A DNA stretch of 64,000 nt from Chlorogloeopsis sp038404745. Lineage in GTDB: Bacteria > Cyanobacteriota > Cyanobacteriia > Cyanobacteriales > Nostocaceae. Made by a program: the position numbers and the translations under genes. Numbering within the stretch: the stretch's first letter is position 1; each line of letters starts with the position of its first letter. The notes under the pieces were generated by a model. It was not told where the DNA came from and did no database searches. It saw nothing but the letters and a program-made list of their open reading frames with translations. Location of the stretch: assembly GCF_038404745.2 (NCBI RefSeq), contig NZ_JAYKTT020000053.1, positions 107,782 to 171,781 of the forward strand. Reading direction: 5' to 3'. Below, one piece after another: positions 53,310 through 62,830 of this stretch.

Positions 53310-54821
53310 TTACGGTAACCAAAAATCAGGCAAGATAGATTTACCGACATGACGCGCCGCAAGATTTACAGTTCTTGCTAACTGAATATGAGGTTCATCT
53401 ACTTCTACTGGTAAAATGTTAGCTAACTGTCCTTGTCTTAAATAAGAAATTGCTAAATTTGCTGCTTCCAATCCTGTAACGTAAGCTTTTTCTTGCGACC
53501 AAGAACCGTGGCGATTTATAATCCAATCACCACTCATAAATACATTCTTAAAACAAGTTCTTGCTGGCAACATATAGCGATAGCTACCAGGAGCAAAGTG
53601 AGTTACTGCCTGTGGTAAACGAATAACACTCCTATCAATTACTTTTGCTGTTTGGAATTGAGGTATACAATGTGCTAAATAACGTTGCACAATTGGTACA
53701 ATTTCTGTATCTTCTAGAGAAATAAATTGGTTGGCGTGATAAAAATCGACTTCAACAACTGTTCCTGGTTCATTTTTATATTCATCATGTAATGCATTCA
53801 AATCAAAAAATGTCCATCCGGTAGTTTCATCAAAGCCAAAGCAAGCATTAGAAGGACGAGGAATATTTATTTTGCGGTCAAACCATAAACGAGTTGCTAA
53901 AACATCAATAGCTCCTAAATTAGTAACATTGCGGAACTGCTCACGACTTTGAAAATTGACACTACTGGAAATAATTTTCTTCATGCCAGTGATGCCAACA
54001 GCAAAAATTACTGCATCAGCATCAAACACTTCATCATTGCAAACCACTCCTGTTGCCTGATTATTACTATCCACAATTACATCGGTAACTCGTTTGTTAG
54101 CGAGTAATTTTCCTCCTGCTTTTTCTATACGTTCTACCCAAGGGCGAAAGATTTTTTCACCAATAGTGCCGCGACACCACACTACATCAAAATCGGGTTG
54201 ATGCGCCAGAATAAAGAAGTACAGCATTCCCAAAGTTGCGGCAGCAGAACATTGTTCGCCTGGAGCAAATAAACCAACTAATAGCATTGGTTCAAAAGAT
54301 TCTCGGTAAAGACGTGCAGACACACCAAAATCTTTGAACAATTCACGGGCAGTGACAAAATCGTAACGCCGCCAAGCCTGATCGGAGTTATCAAAATCAA
54401 CTACGGCATAAAGTAAAGGTAAGGCACTCAGGCGATCAATTAATGGTAGTCTTTTGAAATATGTATAAACAAAAGTACCCAAAGGAGTCGGAAGACGCGG
54501 TAAATCTTGAAAAATGGGAGACTCAACTTCCAAACCAGCGGGTGAATATTGTGAGGAACGAGTCCAATTTGTAAAGGGGTTAATTCCTAATTCATTAATT
54601 AGAGAGAAAATATTTCTGTAAGGATACCAATAGCCGTGAATGCCTGCTTCCACAGCGCGCCCCCCTGCTGTTCTCCAACCAGCTACTAGCCCACCAGGAT
54701 AAGAGCCGGCTTCGAGAAGTGTCACATCGTAACCTTGTTTTGCCAAGTGGTAGGTTGCGCCTAAACCAGCCCAACCCGCACCGACAACTACTACTTTTTT
54801 ACGCTGTGACGATTCTGCCAT
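53310..54821 (-). CDS. FAD-dependent oxidoreductase of the phytoene/zeta-carotene desaturase family
   Basis: The 503-residue protein has an N-terminal FAD-binding dinucleotide fold, VVVVGAGWAGLGATYHLAKQ, then TLLEAGSYPGGLVAGW and a C-terminal FAD contact YRYMLPARTCFKNVFMSGDW with VTGLEAANLAISYL. The plan fits plant-type carotene desaturases (CrtP/CrtQ) and their cyanobacterial paralogues, but the substrate residues cannot be judged by eye. No other carotenoid gene is adjacent, so it may be a paralogue with another isoprenoid substrate. ATG at 54821. Confidence 0.8.
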   Translation of the reverse strand: MAESSQRKKVVVVGAGWAGLGATYHLAKQGYDVTLLEAGSYPGGLVAGWRTAGGRAVEAGIHGYWYPYRNIFSLINELGINPFTNWTRSSQYSPAGLEVESPIFQDLPRLPTPLGTFVYTYFKRLPLIDRLSALPLLYAVVDFDNSDQAWRRYDFVTARELFKDFGVSARLYRESFEPMLLVGLFAPGEQCSAAATLGMLYFFILAHQPDFDVVWCRGTIGEKIFRPWVERIEKAGGKLLANKRVTDVIVDSNNQATGVVCNDEVFDADAVIFAVGITGMKKIISSSVNFQSREQFRNVTNLGAIDVLATRLWFDRKINIPRPSNACFGFDETTGWTFFDLNALHDEYKNEPGTVVEVDFYHANQFISLEDTEIVPIVQRYLAHCIPQFQTAKVIDRSVIRLPQAVTHFAPGSYRYMLPARTCFKNVFMSGDWIINRHGSWSQEKAYVTGLEAANLAISYLRQGQLANILPVEVDEPHIQLARTVNLAARHVGKSILPDFWLP

Positions 54822-54918
54822 TGTAATCTCCGATTTTCTGGTCTACTCAAAAATTTATAAATAACAAGGTTGGTAATTAAGTAAGTCAGAAAAATTCAAC
54901 GTATGTGAATAAATATAA

Positions 54919-54987
54919 ATTAGCCCACGGCTAAAGCACCCTCAATTTCAGATGGTGCGTTGCGCTTGGCGGCAACACACCCTGCAT
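54919..54987. repeat. Intergenic repeat related to the 117-bp element
   Basis: 'agcccacggctaaagcaccctc...ggtgcgttgcgcttggcggcaacacaccctgca' shares the 'gtgcgtt' and 'aacacaccct' words with the element at 4302-4418. It lacks perfect terminal repeats and looks degenerate. Confidence 0.45.
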
Positions 54988-55040
54988 AGATATTTCTTAA
55001 CTTAGTTTACTAGTTCCCAATCCCTAACTTTTGCAATCTT

Positions 55041-56159
55041 TTATTTAGTTTTTACTGTTACTATTGCTGACATTCCAGGAGTAATCCGGGATTCATAACC
55101 CTGAATGCTATTAGGATCAAACACAATTTTAACTGGAATTTCTTGCAGATCAATGTTGCCAATGGCATTATCTGGAAGACGTTCCTCGGAAGAAATATCT
55201 TCTGGAGGAAAGGCAAACATACTAGAAGTAGGGTACATACTGTCTACCTTGCCTTGGAATGTCCGACTGTGGAAGGCTGGAATTTTTATGTTCACATTTT
55301 GCCCCGGTTGTATTTTTTCTAGCTGTGTTTCTTGAAAATTAGCAATAATCCAAGGATTGGGCTGCACGATTGTGAAAAGAGTTTGCCCTGGTTCTACCCG
55401 CTGCCCAACTTGAATGTTTTTGTTACCAATTTTTCCATCAACTAAGGCAGTTATGTTGGTATAGGATAGCTGGAGTTCAGCTTTTTTAAGATCCGCTTGC
55501 TTTTGAGCGATCGCCGCCTGCGCTATTTTATATTGTTGTTGGTTTAGCTCTCTTTGCTGGCTGATAGCTTGTAACTGCGAGAGATTATTTTTGACTGCGG
55601 GTTGTTTTGTTTTAGTATTTCTATTCGTGGGATTTGCTGGTAGCGGTTCTGATACTTGTAAGACAAGAGGATTATTCGCGGCATTTTTGATTTTTTCTTG
55701 TGCCAAATTCGCTTGCTGTTTGGCTAATTCTAACGATGCTTTTGCCTGAGCCAAAGATATTTGATAGTCACGGGGATCGAGTTTTACCAATACCGTACCA
55801 GGAGACACAACTTGGTTATCACTGACTGCAACTTCGGTAACTATCCCTGATATTCGAGATGTGACGGGATGAATATCTGCCGTGACGTAGGCATGATCAG
55901 TTTGTAAATTATTTTGGGTATACTGCCAGCGGCGGTAAGCGTAAATTCCCGAAGCGATCGCTCCTGCACCTAATAAGACTCCCAATACCACTACAGGTAG
56001 CAAACGCTTAGAAAATGGCGAAACTTTTTTTGTGGTGCCACTACCGGAATCACTAAGAGTGATAGCTGTCATCACCTCTTGCTCCAAAACTGGAGTTTTT
56101 TGTTCCTCCAATCCTGCGACTTGCTGGGTGTTTTGTGAAGAATTTAGGCGTTCCATCAC
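55041..56159 (-). CDS. HlyD/EmrA-family membrane fusion protein
   Basis: The 372-residue protein has a cytoplasmic N-terminus, one membrane anchor (LLPVVVLGVLLGAGAIASGIY near residue 52), a lipoyl-like half motif (TSRISGIVTEVAVSDNQVV, DPRDYQISLAQAKASLE), a coiled-coil hairpin rich in Gln and Lys (about 140-235), and the closing lipoyl half DGKIGNKNIQVGQRVEPGQTLF. Such proteins bridge an inner-membrane drug or metabolite exporter to the outer membrane. The usual EmrB-type partner and outer-membrane channel are not adjacent. ATG at 56159. Confidence 0.88.
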   Translation of the reverse strand: MMERLNSSQNTQQVAGLEEQKTPVLEQEVMTAITLSDSGSGTTKKVSPFSKRLLPVVVLGVLLGAGAIASGIYAYRRWQYTQNNLQTDHAYVTADIHPVTSRISGIVTEVAVSDNQVVSPGTVLVKLDPRDYQISLAQAKASLELAKQQANLAQEKIKNAANNPLVLQVSEPLPANPTNRNTKTKQPAVKNNLSQLQAISQQRELNQQQYKIAQAAIAQKQADLKKAELQLSYTNITALVDGKIGNKNIQVGQRVEPGQTLFTIVQPNPWIIANFQETQLEKIQPGQNVNIKIPAFHSRTFQGKVDSMYPTSSMFAFPPEDISSEERLPDNAIGNIDLQEIPVKIVFDPNSIQGYESRITPGMSAIVTVKTK

Positions 56160-56389
56160 GATTTTTTTTAGGCGTCGATTGAGGATTTTTGGGGTAAAAC
56201 GGATTACTGAATAAATTCTTCAATATATCAATATTGATAATTTGGCAGTAGTAATTCCTATTTGTTCCCTATTTGTATTCAACTACAGATAATCCACCAA
56301 TTTTTGCCTTACTCATTAAGTTATTTTGAAGAACACCTCTGTCAATCCTAGTTTCAAGAGAGTTGAACAGGCTTAAAGCCTGGCTGGTA

Positions 56390-56650
56390 TTACGCCAGAC
56401 GTGCCAAAGCTAAGTCGCGAATTAGTGGAATTCTAGAACTCAAGTAAGTACTGATTGTGTTAGTTTCTTCACTAGTAAGCCAAGTTTTATTTTTAAGCTG
56501 CCACAGTAACTGTTGAATAAGTTCTGCATCTGCAACTTGAACAAGAGTACTAGTCTGAGTTTCCTCAACTACAGTCCATAGCAGACGTAATATAGAAGCG
56601 TTCACAGTATGTACCTCCACTGCAACTGCTGGTCGTTTGGATCTCAGCAT
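56390..56650 (-). CDS. Small hypothetical protein, 86 residues
   Basis: The frame begins ATG (56650) and encodes MLRSKRPAVAVEVHTVNASI then a helical, Leu/Thr-rich sequence ending SRIPLIRDLALARLA. The layout, with a TLVQVADAELIQQLLWQLK segment, suggests an alpha-helical soluble protein. I recognise no family. It stands alone between the HlyD-type and aquaporin genes. Confidence 0.55.
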   Translation of the reverse strand: MLRSKRPAVAVEVHTVNASILRLLWTVVEETQTSTLVQVADAELIQQLLWQLKNKTWLTSEETNTISTYLSSRIPLIRDLALARLA

Positions 56651-56866
56651 TGAAGTTCTACTGAAACCTAAAGAAAATCTTAAAGCGATGCCATTTTAGA
56701 ATTCCTTGATATTTACAAAGATTTATAAGAATTTAGTAATTTAGATAGAAATCTAAATATAACTTCAACTGTTTGCTATGATGGGTTTCGCGTACTGGGG
56801 ATTGGGAAGAGGACACGGGGAATTGTGAATCAGGTTCTCTCCGTGTTGTCCCCCAATCCCTAGCCC

Positions 56867-57709
56867 CTAATTTCTAGCCCCATGATCGGGTAGGCGATCG
56901 TACAGTAGCCATTGTCCATTAAGTAGTTGCTTTCGATAGCCACAGTTAAATATACAGCGCTTGTGATTTTGATGATGTAATTTGGCACATTTAACAGCAT
57001 TTCTGCCCATTAATCGCACGTAGATTTCAGCGGCAGAAAGCATACCAAGAAATGGTGCAGTGAAATATACCCAAATAGCTGTAAATATATACGCTGGAAT
57101 GGCCGAGGCTAAAGTCCGGGCTGGGTTCATGCTCATGCCAGAAAAAGGGGCTTCTACGGTGATATAAGTTGCAATTAGAACACCAGCTATAATTCCGGTA
57201 TATCTTGCCCACTTACGATTGTTAGAGACAAACAATACCATCAGCATCATTCCGAAAGAAATGATGATTTCTGCGATGAACGCAACTATAACACCAGCTG
57301 CACCTGGAGTAGTGACAACATAATTAACTGTAGAATGAACAATAGCCATTCCTAACAATCTCGCTGCTACAACCAAACCCAGCAATCCTCCTATAAATTG
57401 CGCCAGGATATAAAAAAAGGCATCCCAAGGTTGAACTTTACCCAGACGAAAGAAGGTGAGGGTAATAGCGGGGTTGAGATGTGCTCCCGATTGTTTACCC
57501 CAAGGAGAATAAACGATCGCAATCACTGTTATTCCCATTGCTATACCAATTAAGGCACGTCGCAGCAATGGATCGGATATTGCTTGCCGGATGGGCGAAA
57601 TAGGATGTTGCAGGAGTGTCGTGAATACAGCCGCAGCAATCATGAGTATTCCCAACCCCGCAGCCTCCATGAGGTACTCAGGATAGTGACGGCAAAAAGT
57701 TCTCATCAT
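56867..57709 (-). CDS. Aquaporin/glycerol facilitator (MIP family) with Cys/His-rich tail
   Basis: The 280-residue membrane protein has six hydrophobic helices and the two half-helix NPA motifs: SGAHLNPAITLTFF near residue 75 and MNPARTLASAIP near 193. The first 230 residues form the channel. The last 50 form a cytoplasmic tail with CAKLHHQNHKRCIFNCGYR, a spacing that could bind a metal. The gene starts 3 bases after the upstream SDR gene and is translated with it. The channel may pass water, glycerol or another small neutral solute; selectivity cannot be read by eye. Confidence 0.88.
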   Translation of the reverse strand: MMRTFCRHYPEYLMEAAGLGILMIAAAVFTTLLQHPISPIRQAISDPLLRRALIGIAMGITVIAIVYSPWGKQSGAHLNPAITLTFFRLGKVQPWDAFFYILAQFIGGLLGLVVAARLLGMAIVHSTVNYVVTTPGAAGVIVAFIAEIIISFGMMLMVLFVSNNRKWARYTGIIAGVLIATYITVEAPFSGMSMNPARTLASAIPAYIFTAIWVYFTAPFLGMLSAAEIYVRLMGRNAVKCAKLHHQNHKRCIFNCGYRKQLLNGQWLLYDRLPDHGARN

Positions 57710-57712
57710 AGA

Positions 57713-58510
57713 TTACTGCTCGTGGTAATTCCACAGCAAACCACCATCTACAAAGAAAGTGGTACCTGTAATGTAGTCTGCGTCAGAAGATGCGAGGAAA
57801 GCAACTAAAGAAGCTACATCCTGTGGTTGACCTAAGCAACCAAGAGGGATATTCTCAAGCAATGCTCCTAGTTTTTGCGGATCGTTGAGCAGTTTAGTGT
57901 TAATTGGTGTTTCAATTGCTCCGGGTGCAACATTGTTAACTGTGATACCTAACGGCCCTAATTCTACAGCTAGGTTACGCGTCAACATTTTCATGCCACC
58001 TTTGCTGACACAGTAAGCAGTGAAATTAGGAAATGGTAATTCTTCATGCACTGAACTGATATTGATAATTTTGCCACGGCGCTGAGTAGCAATTAAGTGT
58101 TTTACTATTTCTTGAGTAGCAAAAAATGCTCCTTTGATGTTGACGTTCATGACAGCATCGTAATCTTCTTCAGTAATTTTCCAGAAAGGAGAGTGTCTTT
58201 CAAGACCAGCATTATTGACTAAAATATCTAGTTTGCCGAAGTATTGAATACTCTCATTAATCATTTGGCGAACATCGCTGACATTGCCTAAATCTGCTTT
58301 AATAATGTAACCCTGAGATTTTGGACACTGAGCCATGTAACAGTTGCCACCAGCAGTCTGTACCTTTGCTAGAGTTTCCTCAGCACCTTCGGGATGAGAG
58401 CGATAGTCAATAACAATATTGGCTCCTTCAGCAGCGAGACGTACAGCAATAGCTTGCCCGATTCCTTGACTGCTACCTGTAACTAAGGCGACTTTTCCTT
58501 CCAGCTTCAC
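57713..58510 (-). CDS. Short-chain dehydrogenase/reductase (glucose 1-dehydrogenase-like)
   Basis: The 265-residue enzyme has the cofactor motif VALVTGSSQGIGQAIA, NNAG, INISSVHEELPFP with the catalytic Ser, YCVSKGG with Tyr and Lys, and the C-terminal FFVDGGLLW. The start is GTG 58510, chosen because AAGGAG lies 7 bases upstream and it begins the conserved MKLEGKVALVTG; the open frame itself extends to 58543. A 16-residue insertion (about YMAQCPKSQGYIIKADL) follows the usual second strand. It is coupled to the aquaporin gene, suggesting a shared polyol or sugar substrate. Confidence 0.88.
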   Translation of the reverse strand: MKLEGKVALVTGSSQGIGQAIAVRLAAEGANIVIDYRSHPEGAEETLAKVQTAGGNCYMAQCPKSQGYIIKADLGNVSDVRQMINESIQYFGKLDILVNNAGLERHSPFWKITEEDYDAVMNVNIKGAFFATQEIVKHLIATQRRGKIINISSVHEELPFPNFTAYCVSKGGMKMLTRNLAVELGPLGITVNNVAPGAIETPINTKLLNDPQKLGALLENIPLGCLGQPQDVASLVAFLASSDADYITGTTFFVDGGLLWNYHEQ

Positions 58511-58812
58511 AAGCTTTCTCCTTATGAGTAATTTTAAATACACTTAAATAGATGGACATAATTAAATATCAAATGTCATTTTCTATACAGTAGATATAAC
58601 CAATCTTTTGCGATCTACCTCTGCCTTTAATTAGTTTTGATTTAAGTTGATTTTTGCTTGTAGGGCTGATCGTGAGATGATGATTCGCTAAAAAGTTCAG
58701 CTTAAAAAGCTGATATTTGAAATAGAAATTTTTTAGGTTATTCTCAGTAAAACCTCATCTAGTGTTGATGCTAAAGTCAGGGCAGTAGTTTGCCCTTACT
58801 ATGGAGATAAAC
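58511..58812. other. 302-base intergenic region
   Basis: Divergent promoters of the SDR-aquaporin pair and the Nudix gene are expected here. I see no open frame, repeat or clear operator. Confidence 0.5.
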
Positions 58813-59430
58813 ATGGAACCCAAATGGCTAGAATGGGCGAAACAACTACAAGCGATCGCTCAAAATGGTCTAACTTTTTCTGAAAATGCCTTTGATATCG
58901 AGCGCTTCAAAGCAGTACAGGCGATCGCTGCGGAAATTTTGGTAACCCACACCAACGCCGAACTCAGTTACATCCTTGATTTATTTACTCGTGATGTTGG
59001 ATATGCCACTCCTAAAGTAGATGTGCGCGGTGCAGTGTTTCGCGATGATCAAATCTTACTTGTCAAGGAACGATCTGACGGTTGTTGGACTTTACCTGGT
59101 GGGTGGGCTGATATTGGTACCTCGCCGAGTGAAGCAGTTATCAAAGAAATTTATGAAGAATCGGGTTATTATAGCCGTGCTGTCAAACTTGTTGCTGTCT
59201 ATGACAGAGATAGACAAGGACATCCACCTTTTCCACATTACATATACAAGCTATTTTTTCAGTGCGAACTCCTTGGTGGTTCCCCATCTCCCAGTATTGA
59301 GACAGAAGCAGTGGGATTTTTTCCTGAGGATGAAATTCCCGAATTGTCTGTTGGGCGTGTAACAGCAGCCCAAATCACCAGACTTTTTCAGCATTATCGC
59401 CATCCAGAGTTATCGACTGATTTTGATTAG
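58813..59430 (+). CDS. Nudix hydrolase (ADP-ribose pyrophosphatase-like, with N-terminal helical domain)
   Basis: The 205-residue protein has a helical N-terminal domain of about 70 residues (PKWLEWAKQLQAIAQNGL) and a Nudix domain with the box GGWADIGTSPSEAVIKEIYE followed by ESGY. It uses Lys and Thr at positions where many family members have Arg and Glu, a variant known in this subgroup. Such enzymes cleave nucleoside diphosphate compounds, often ADP-ribose. ATG at 58813 is chosen over 58801 because GGAG lies 6 bases before it. Confidence 0.85.
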   Translation: MEPKWLEWAKQLQAIAQNGLTFSENAFDIERFKAVQAIAAEILVTHTNAELSYILDLFTRDVGYATPKVDVRGAVFRDDQILLVKERSDGCWTLPGGWADIGTSPSEAVIKEIYEESGYYSRAVKLVAVYDRDRQGHPPFPHYIYKLFFQCELLGGSPSPSIETEAVGFFPEDEIPELSVGRVTAAQITRLFQHYRHPELSTDFD

Positions 59431-59586
59431 GCAATCATCGCTCGCTATGTGTTCAATTTTTCCAGAGATTTATCCATATCAAAAATAAACTTAGTATACT
59501 TATAAACTCATGTTGAGCAATAAGTCTAAATAATTAGAATGCTTTAACATGGAAAAACAAAATCATCATGGGGAGAAGCGATCGCC

Positions 59587-60138
59587 ATGACTTTTATTGT
59601 TGCCAAATGGACAACTGACGAATATCATCGCATGATTGCTGCTGGAATTTTGTGCGATCGTAAAGTTGAATTGCTCAAAGAAGAAATTGTCGAAATGTCT
59701 CCAGAAGGAGAACCCCATGCTTATTGTAGTGATGAAGCTGGTGAGTATTTAAGCGAGTTGTTGGGTAAAGGTGCCAAAATTCGCCAAGCCAAGCCTATTA
59801 CTTTGCCCAATGATTCAGAACCTGAGCCAGATATAGCCATTGTCCAACGTTTAGGACGTGATTACCGAGAGCATCACCCCTACCCAGAAAATATTTTCTG
59901 GCTGATTGAGTATGCTGACTCCAGTTTAGAGAAAGATTTAGAGAGAAAAAGCAAAATCTACGCCGAAGCAGGTATCCCAGAATATTGGGTTGTAAATCTC
60001 AAAAACTTGCATTTGGTGGTGTTTCGAGAACCCTTAGACGGAGACTACGCTACCAAATTTACATTGACTACAGGAACAATTCAACCCCTTGCATTTCCTG
60101 ATATTTCTGTTTCGGTAGAGAGAATTATCAACAAGTAA
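59587..60138 (+). CDS. Uma2-family (DUF820) putative nuclease
   Basis: The 183-residue product has the restriction-endonuclease-like fold of DUF820: KVELLKEEIVEMSPEG, the metal-binding EPEPDIAIVQRLG, then IFWLIEYADSSLEKDLERKS and YWVVNLKNLHLVVF. This family is very abundant in cyanobacteria, usually as solitary genes, and its target is unknown. A 13-codon leader frame (from about 59550, MEKQNHHGEKRSP) ends with TGA overlapping the ATG at 59587, suggesting coupled translation or nothing. Confidence 0.88.
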   Translation: MTFIVAKWTTDEYHRMIAAGILCDRKVELLKEEIVEMSPEGEPHAYCSDEAGEYLSELLGKGAKIRQAKPITLPNDSEPEPDIAIVQRLGRDYREHHPYPENIFWLIEYADSSLEKDLERKSKIYAEAGIPEYWVVNLKNLHLVVFREPLDGDYATKFTLTTGTIQPLAFPDISVSVERIINK

Positions 60139-60271
60139 TGCCACTAGGAAATGCAGCACAGACACAGCGCTGGATTCCAAACTGGAGCGTCTAGGTTACA
60201 TTTAAGATTCCGTTCCAAACTATACGATCGCTTTTAGTCTTGATAATATAAAATTTTTTACATCTAGAACA

Positions 60272-60493
60272 ATGCAATCGATTCTCACCTACACAATAGA
60301 ATTGGTAGCGATCGCCTTTATACTGCTTTTAGCTCTCGATTTGTTTGCTACAGTTTCGACTTTGTTACAAGCAGTACAACCAGTAGGAATTTACTACCAA
60401 CGCTTAACACTTGATAATGTTCCAAATAGACTCGATTACTTGGCGCTAATTCTGACATTGGCTGAACGAGACTCGGCAAATGGTGGGTACTGA
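60272..60493 (+). CDS. Small membrane-anchored hypothetical protein, 73 residues
   Basis: The frame starts ATG 60272 and has one hydrophobic helix (YTIELVAIAFILLLALDLFA) followed by a soluble tail containing GIYYQRLTLDNVPNRLDYLA and an acidic end. There is no clear ribosome site. The helix and open frame suggest a small membrane protein, but no family is recognised. Confidence 0.45.
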   Translation: MQSILTYTIELVAIAFILLLALDLFATVSTLLQAVQPVGIYYQRLTLDNVPNRLDYLALILTLAERDSANGGY

Positions 60494-60604
60494 AGAGGGG
60501 AGATGGGGAGACAAGGGGAAAAACTTTCTCCGTGTCCCCGCATCTCCATTTCCTGTTTGCCCCAATCCCCTTTACCATTGGATTAGGTACAGCAGGTGAG
60601 TCCA

Positions 60605-61483
60605 ATGCTTGCATCAATCAAAACGCTTTTTGTGTCAGTTGTGGACTATGCTGGGCTTTTTCCGCCAGCCAAGCTCGACTTAGAACAAGCGATGGCAAAT
60701 TATGCTGGCTACCAATCAACTGCCTATGCTTGGATGTTAGGACGTTTTGTCTTACCAGCATCTCGCTTGAGCAAATTTACAGAACTACTACCAAAATTTC
60801 CAACTCAACAGCAGTGGAAGCTGAGTGTAATTCTCTCACAGGATATAGAGCCAGATATTGAAAAAATGCGATCGCTCGACAAAAATAATGCGATCGCTGT
60901 TACATCCTTAGAAATCCCTCCACTGCCACCAACAGAAATTAAAAAAGTACTTTCTCATCTTCCTGAGGGAGTGGATTCATACTTTGAAATTCCTTTTCAC
61001 AGTGAGATACAGGCATATATAGCTGTTTTACAGCATACTGGTGCATCAGCAAAAATTCGTACTGGTGGTGTTACAGTTGATGCTTTTCCTAGCATCAGCC
61101 AACTGTATGAGTGTATGCTTGCGTTTGCTAAAGCTCCGATCCCATTTAAAGCAACCGCAGGATTGCACCATCCATTACTAGGCAAACATCCATTAACCAA
61201 CGAACCAGACAGCCCCGTTGCGGAAATGCACGGTTTTTTAAATGTTGCACTTGTGGCAGCACTTATTTATCAACAAAAAATAACACCAGAAGAAGCGCTA
61301 GAGTTCTTGAAAGAATCATCCCCTGAAGCTTTACAAATTACAGCAGACAGCATCTGTTGGCAAAATTACCAACTAAAGTTAGTAGAAATAGAACAAACCA
61401 GGCAGAAATTCTTTCGTTCCTTCGGTTCTTGCTCATTTGATCAGCCAATAGACGATCTCAAGAAACTTAAACTATTAAGTTAA
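60605..61483 (+). CDS. Unknown protein beside fumarylacetoacetase, 292 residues
   Basis: The ATG at 60605 is preceded by AGGTGAG; the frame extends to GTG 60596. The protein begins MLASIKTLFVSVVDYAGLFP and has SAYAWMLGRFVLPASRL, ISQLYECMLAFAKAPIPFKA and TAGLHHPLLGKHPLTNEPDS, a Gly-His-His segment that might sit in an active site. It appears globular with alternating strands and helices, perhaps a TIM barrel. No named family is recognised. It ends 30 bases before the fumarylacetoacetase gene, so a role in aromatic amino acid breakdown is possible but unproven. Confidence 0.75.
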   Translation: MLASIKTLFVSVVDYAGLFPPAKLDLEQAMANYAGYQSTAYAWMLGRFVLPASRLSKFTELLPKFPTQQQWKLSVILSQDIEPDIEKMRSLDKNNAIAVTSLEIPPLPPTEIKKVLSHLPEGVDSYFEIPFHSEIQAYIAVLQHTGASAKIRTGGVTVDAFPSISQLYECMLAFAKAPIPFKATAGLHHPLLGKHPLTNEPDSPVAEMHGFLNVALVAALIYQQKITPEEALEFLKESSPEALQITADSICWQNYQLKLVEIEQTRQKFFRSFGSCSFDQPIDDLKKLKLLS

Positions 61484-61513
61484 TCAGCCCTGCTGCCTTT
61501 TAACCATGAAATT

Positions 61514-62830
61514 ATGACTCCTACAACTAATGCCACTCACGATCCCAATTTACGTAGCTGGGTAGAATCAGCAAATCACAAAGATACAGATTTTCCGATT
61601 CAAAATCTACCTTTTGGTGTGTTTCGCCCTCTAGGTAGCGCTGAACCCGCACGTATTGGAGTTGCAATTGGAGATCAAATTCTAGATTTATCTAAGTGTT
61701 ACCAAGCAGGGCTACTTCAGGAACTGCCTGATCAACTACAAGCAGCGTGTACAGCGTCTAACTTAAATTTATTGATGTCAGCGGGAAGTGAATCTGGATC
61801 GATTTTGCGTCGTCATTTGAGCGAGTTGTTGCGATCGGATAGACAACAGCCTGCCTCGGCAACAGAAATTCTCATACCCATGTCTAGCGCGGAACTACTA
61901 CTACCAGCTATTATTGGTGATTATACTGATTTTTATGCCTCAATTTTTCACGCTACAAACGTAGGTAAGTTATTTAGACCAGATAATCCCTTGCTGCCCA
62001 ACTACAAATACGTACCCATCGGCTATCATGGACGTGCCTCTTCCATTGTATCTAGCGGCACTGCCATCAAGCGTCCTCAAGGGCAGAGAAAGAAGCCTGA
62101 AGATTCTGCTCCTATTTTCAGCCCCTCTGTCATGCTGGATTATGAGTTAGAAGTTGGATTTTTCGTAGGTGTGGGAAATGAACTCGGACAGCCTATACCT
62201 ATAGATAGAGCAGAAGAACATATATTTGGACTATGTTTGGTAAATGATTGGTCAGGACGAGATATCCAAGCGTGGGAATATCAACCTCTTGGCCCTTTTT
62301 TATCTAAGAGTTTCGCGACGACAATTTCTCCTTGGGTAGTAACCTTGGAGTCTTTAGCACCATTCCGCTGTCAGGCTTTTGTGCGTGGCGAAGCAGATCC
62401 CCAACCGCTACCCTATCTCTCGTCACCACTTGATACCAGTTTAGGTGGTATTGACATTACGCTCGAAGTGTGCATCCTTACAGCCCAGATGCGCGAAGCA
62501 AAGATGCACCCCTTTCGCTTGAGCCGTGGTTCTTTTGGGCAGATGTATTGGACATTAGCACAGATGCTTACTCACCACTCTAGCAATGGTTGTAATTTGC
62601 GTTCTGGGGATTTAATCGCTAGTGGTACAGTCTCCGGTGCAGAGGAGGGTTCACAAGGTTGCTTACTCGAAATCACTCAGCGTGGTTCTAAGGCTGTGAT
62701 GCTACCAACAGGTGAATCGAGAAGTTTTTTGGCTGATGGAGACGAGGTGATCCTGCGGGGATACTGTCAAAAAGAAGGTTATGCCAGAGTGGGTTTTGGA
62801 GAATGTCGAGGTACAATTTTACCCACCTAA
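61514..62830 (+). CDS. fahA: Fumarylacetoacetase
   Basis: It cleaves fumarylacetoacetate to fumarate and acetoacetate, the last step of tyrosine breakdown. The 438-residue protein shows the N-terminal domain, then DYTDFYASIFHATNVGKLFR, YHGRASSIVSSGTAIKRPQG, LDYELEVGFFVGVGNELGQP with the metal-binding Glu residues, NDWSGRDIQAWEYQPLGPF and LLEITQRGSK. Length fits the family. No other tyrosine-pathway gene is adjacent. Its last 12 bases overlap the convergent phosphotransferase gene. Confidence 0.94.
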   Translation: MTPTTNATHDPNLRSWVESANHKDTDFPIQNLPFGVFRPLGSAEPARIGVAIGDQILDLSKCYQAGLLQELPDQLQAACTASNLNLLMSAGSESGSILRRHLSELLRSDRQQPASATEILIPMSSAELLLPAIIGDYTDFYASIFHATNVGKLFRPDNPLLPNYKYVPIGYHGRASSIVSSGTAIKRPQGQRKKPEDSAPIFSPSVMLDYELEVGFFVGVGNELGQPIPIDRAEEHIFGLCLVNDWSGRDIQAWEYQPLGPFLSKSFATTISPWVVTLESLAPFRCQAFVRGEADPQPLPYLSSPLDTSLGGIDITLEVCILTAQMREAKMHPFRLSRGSFGQMYWTLAQMLTHHSSNGCNLRSGDLIASGTVSGAEEGSQGCLLEITQRGSKAVMLPTGESRSFLADGDEVILRGYCQKEGYARVGFGECRGTILPT

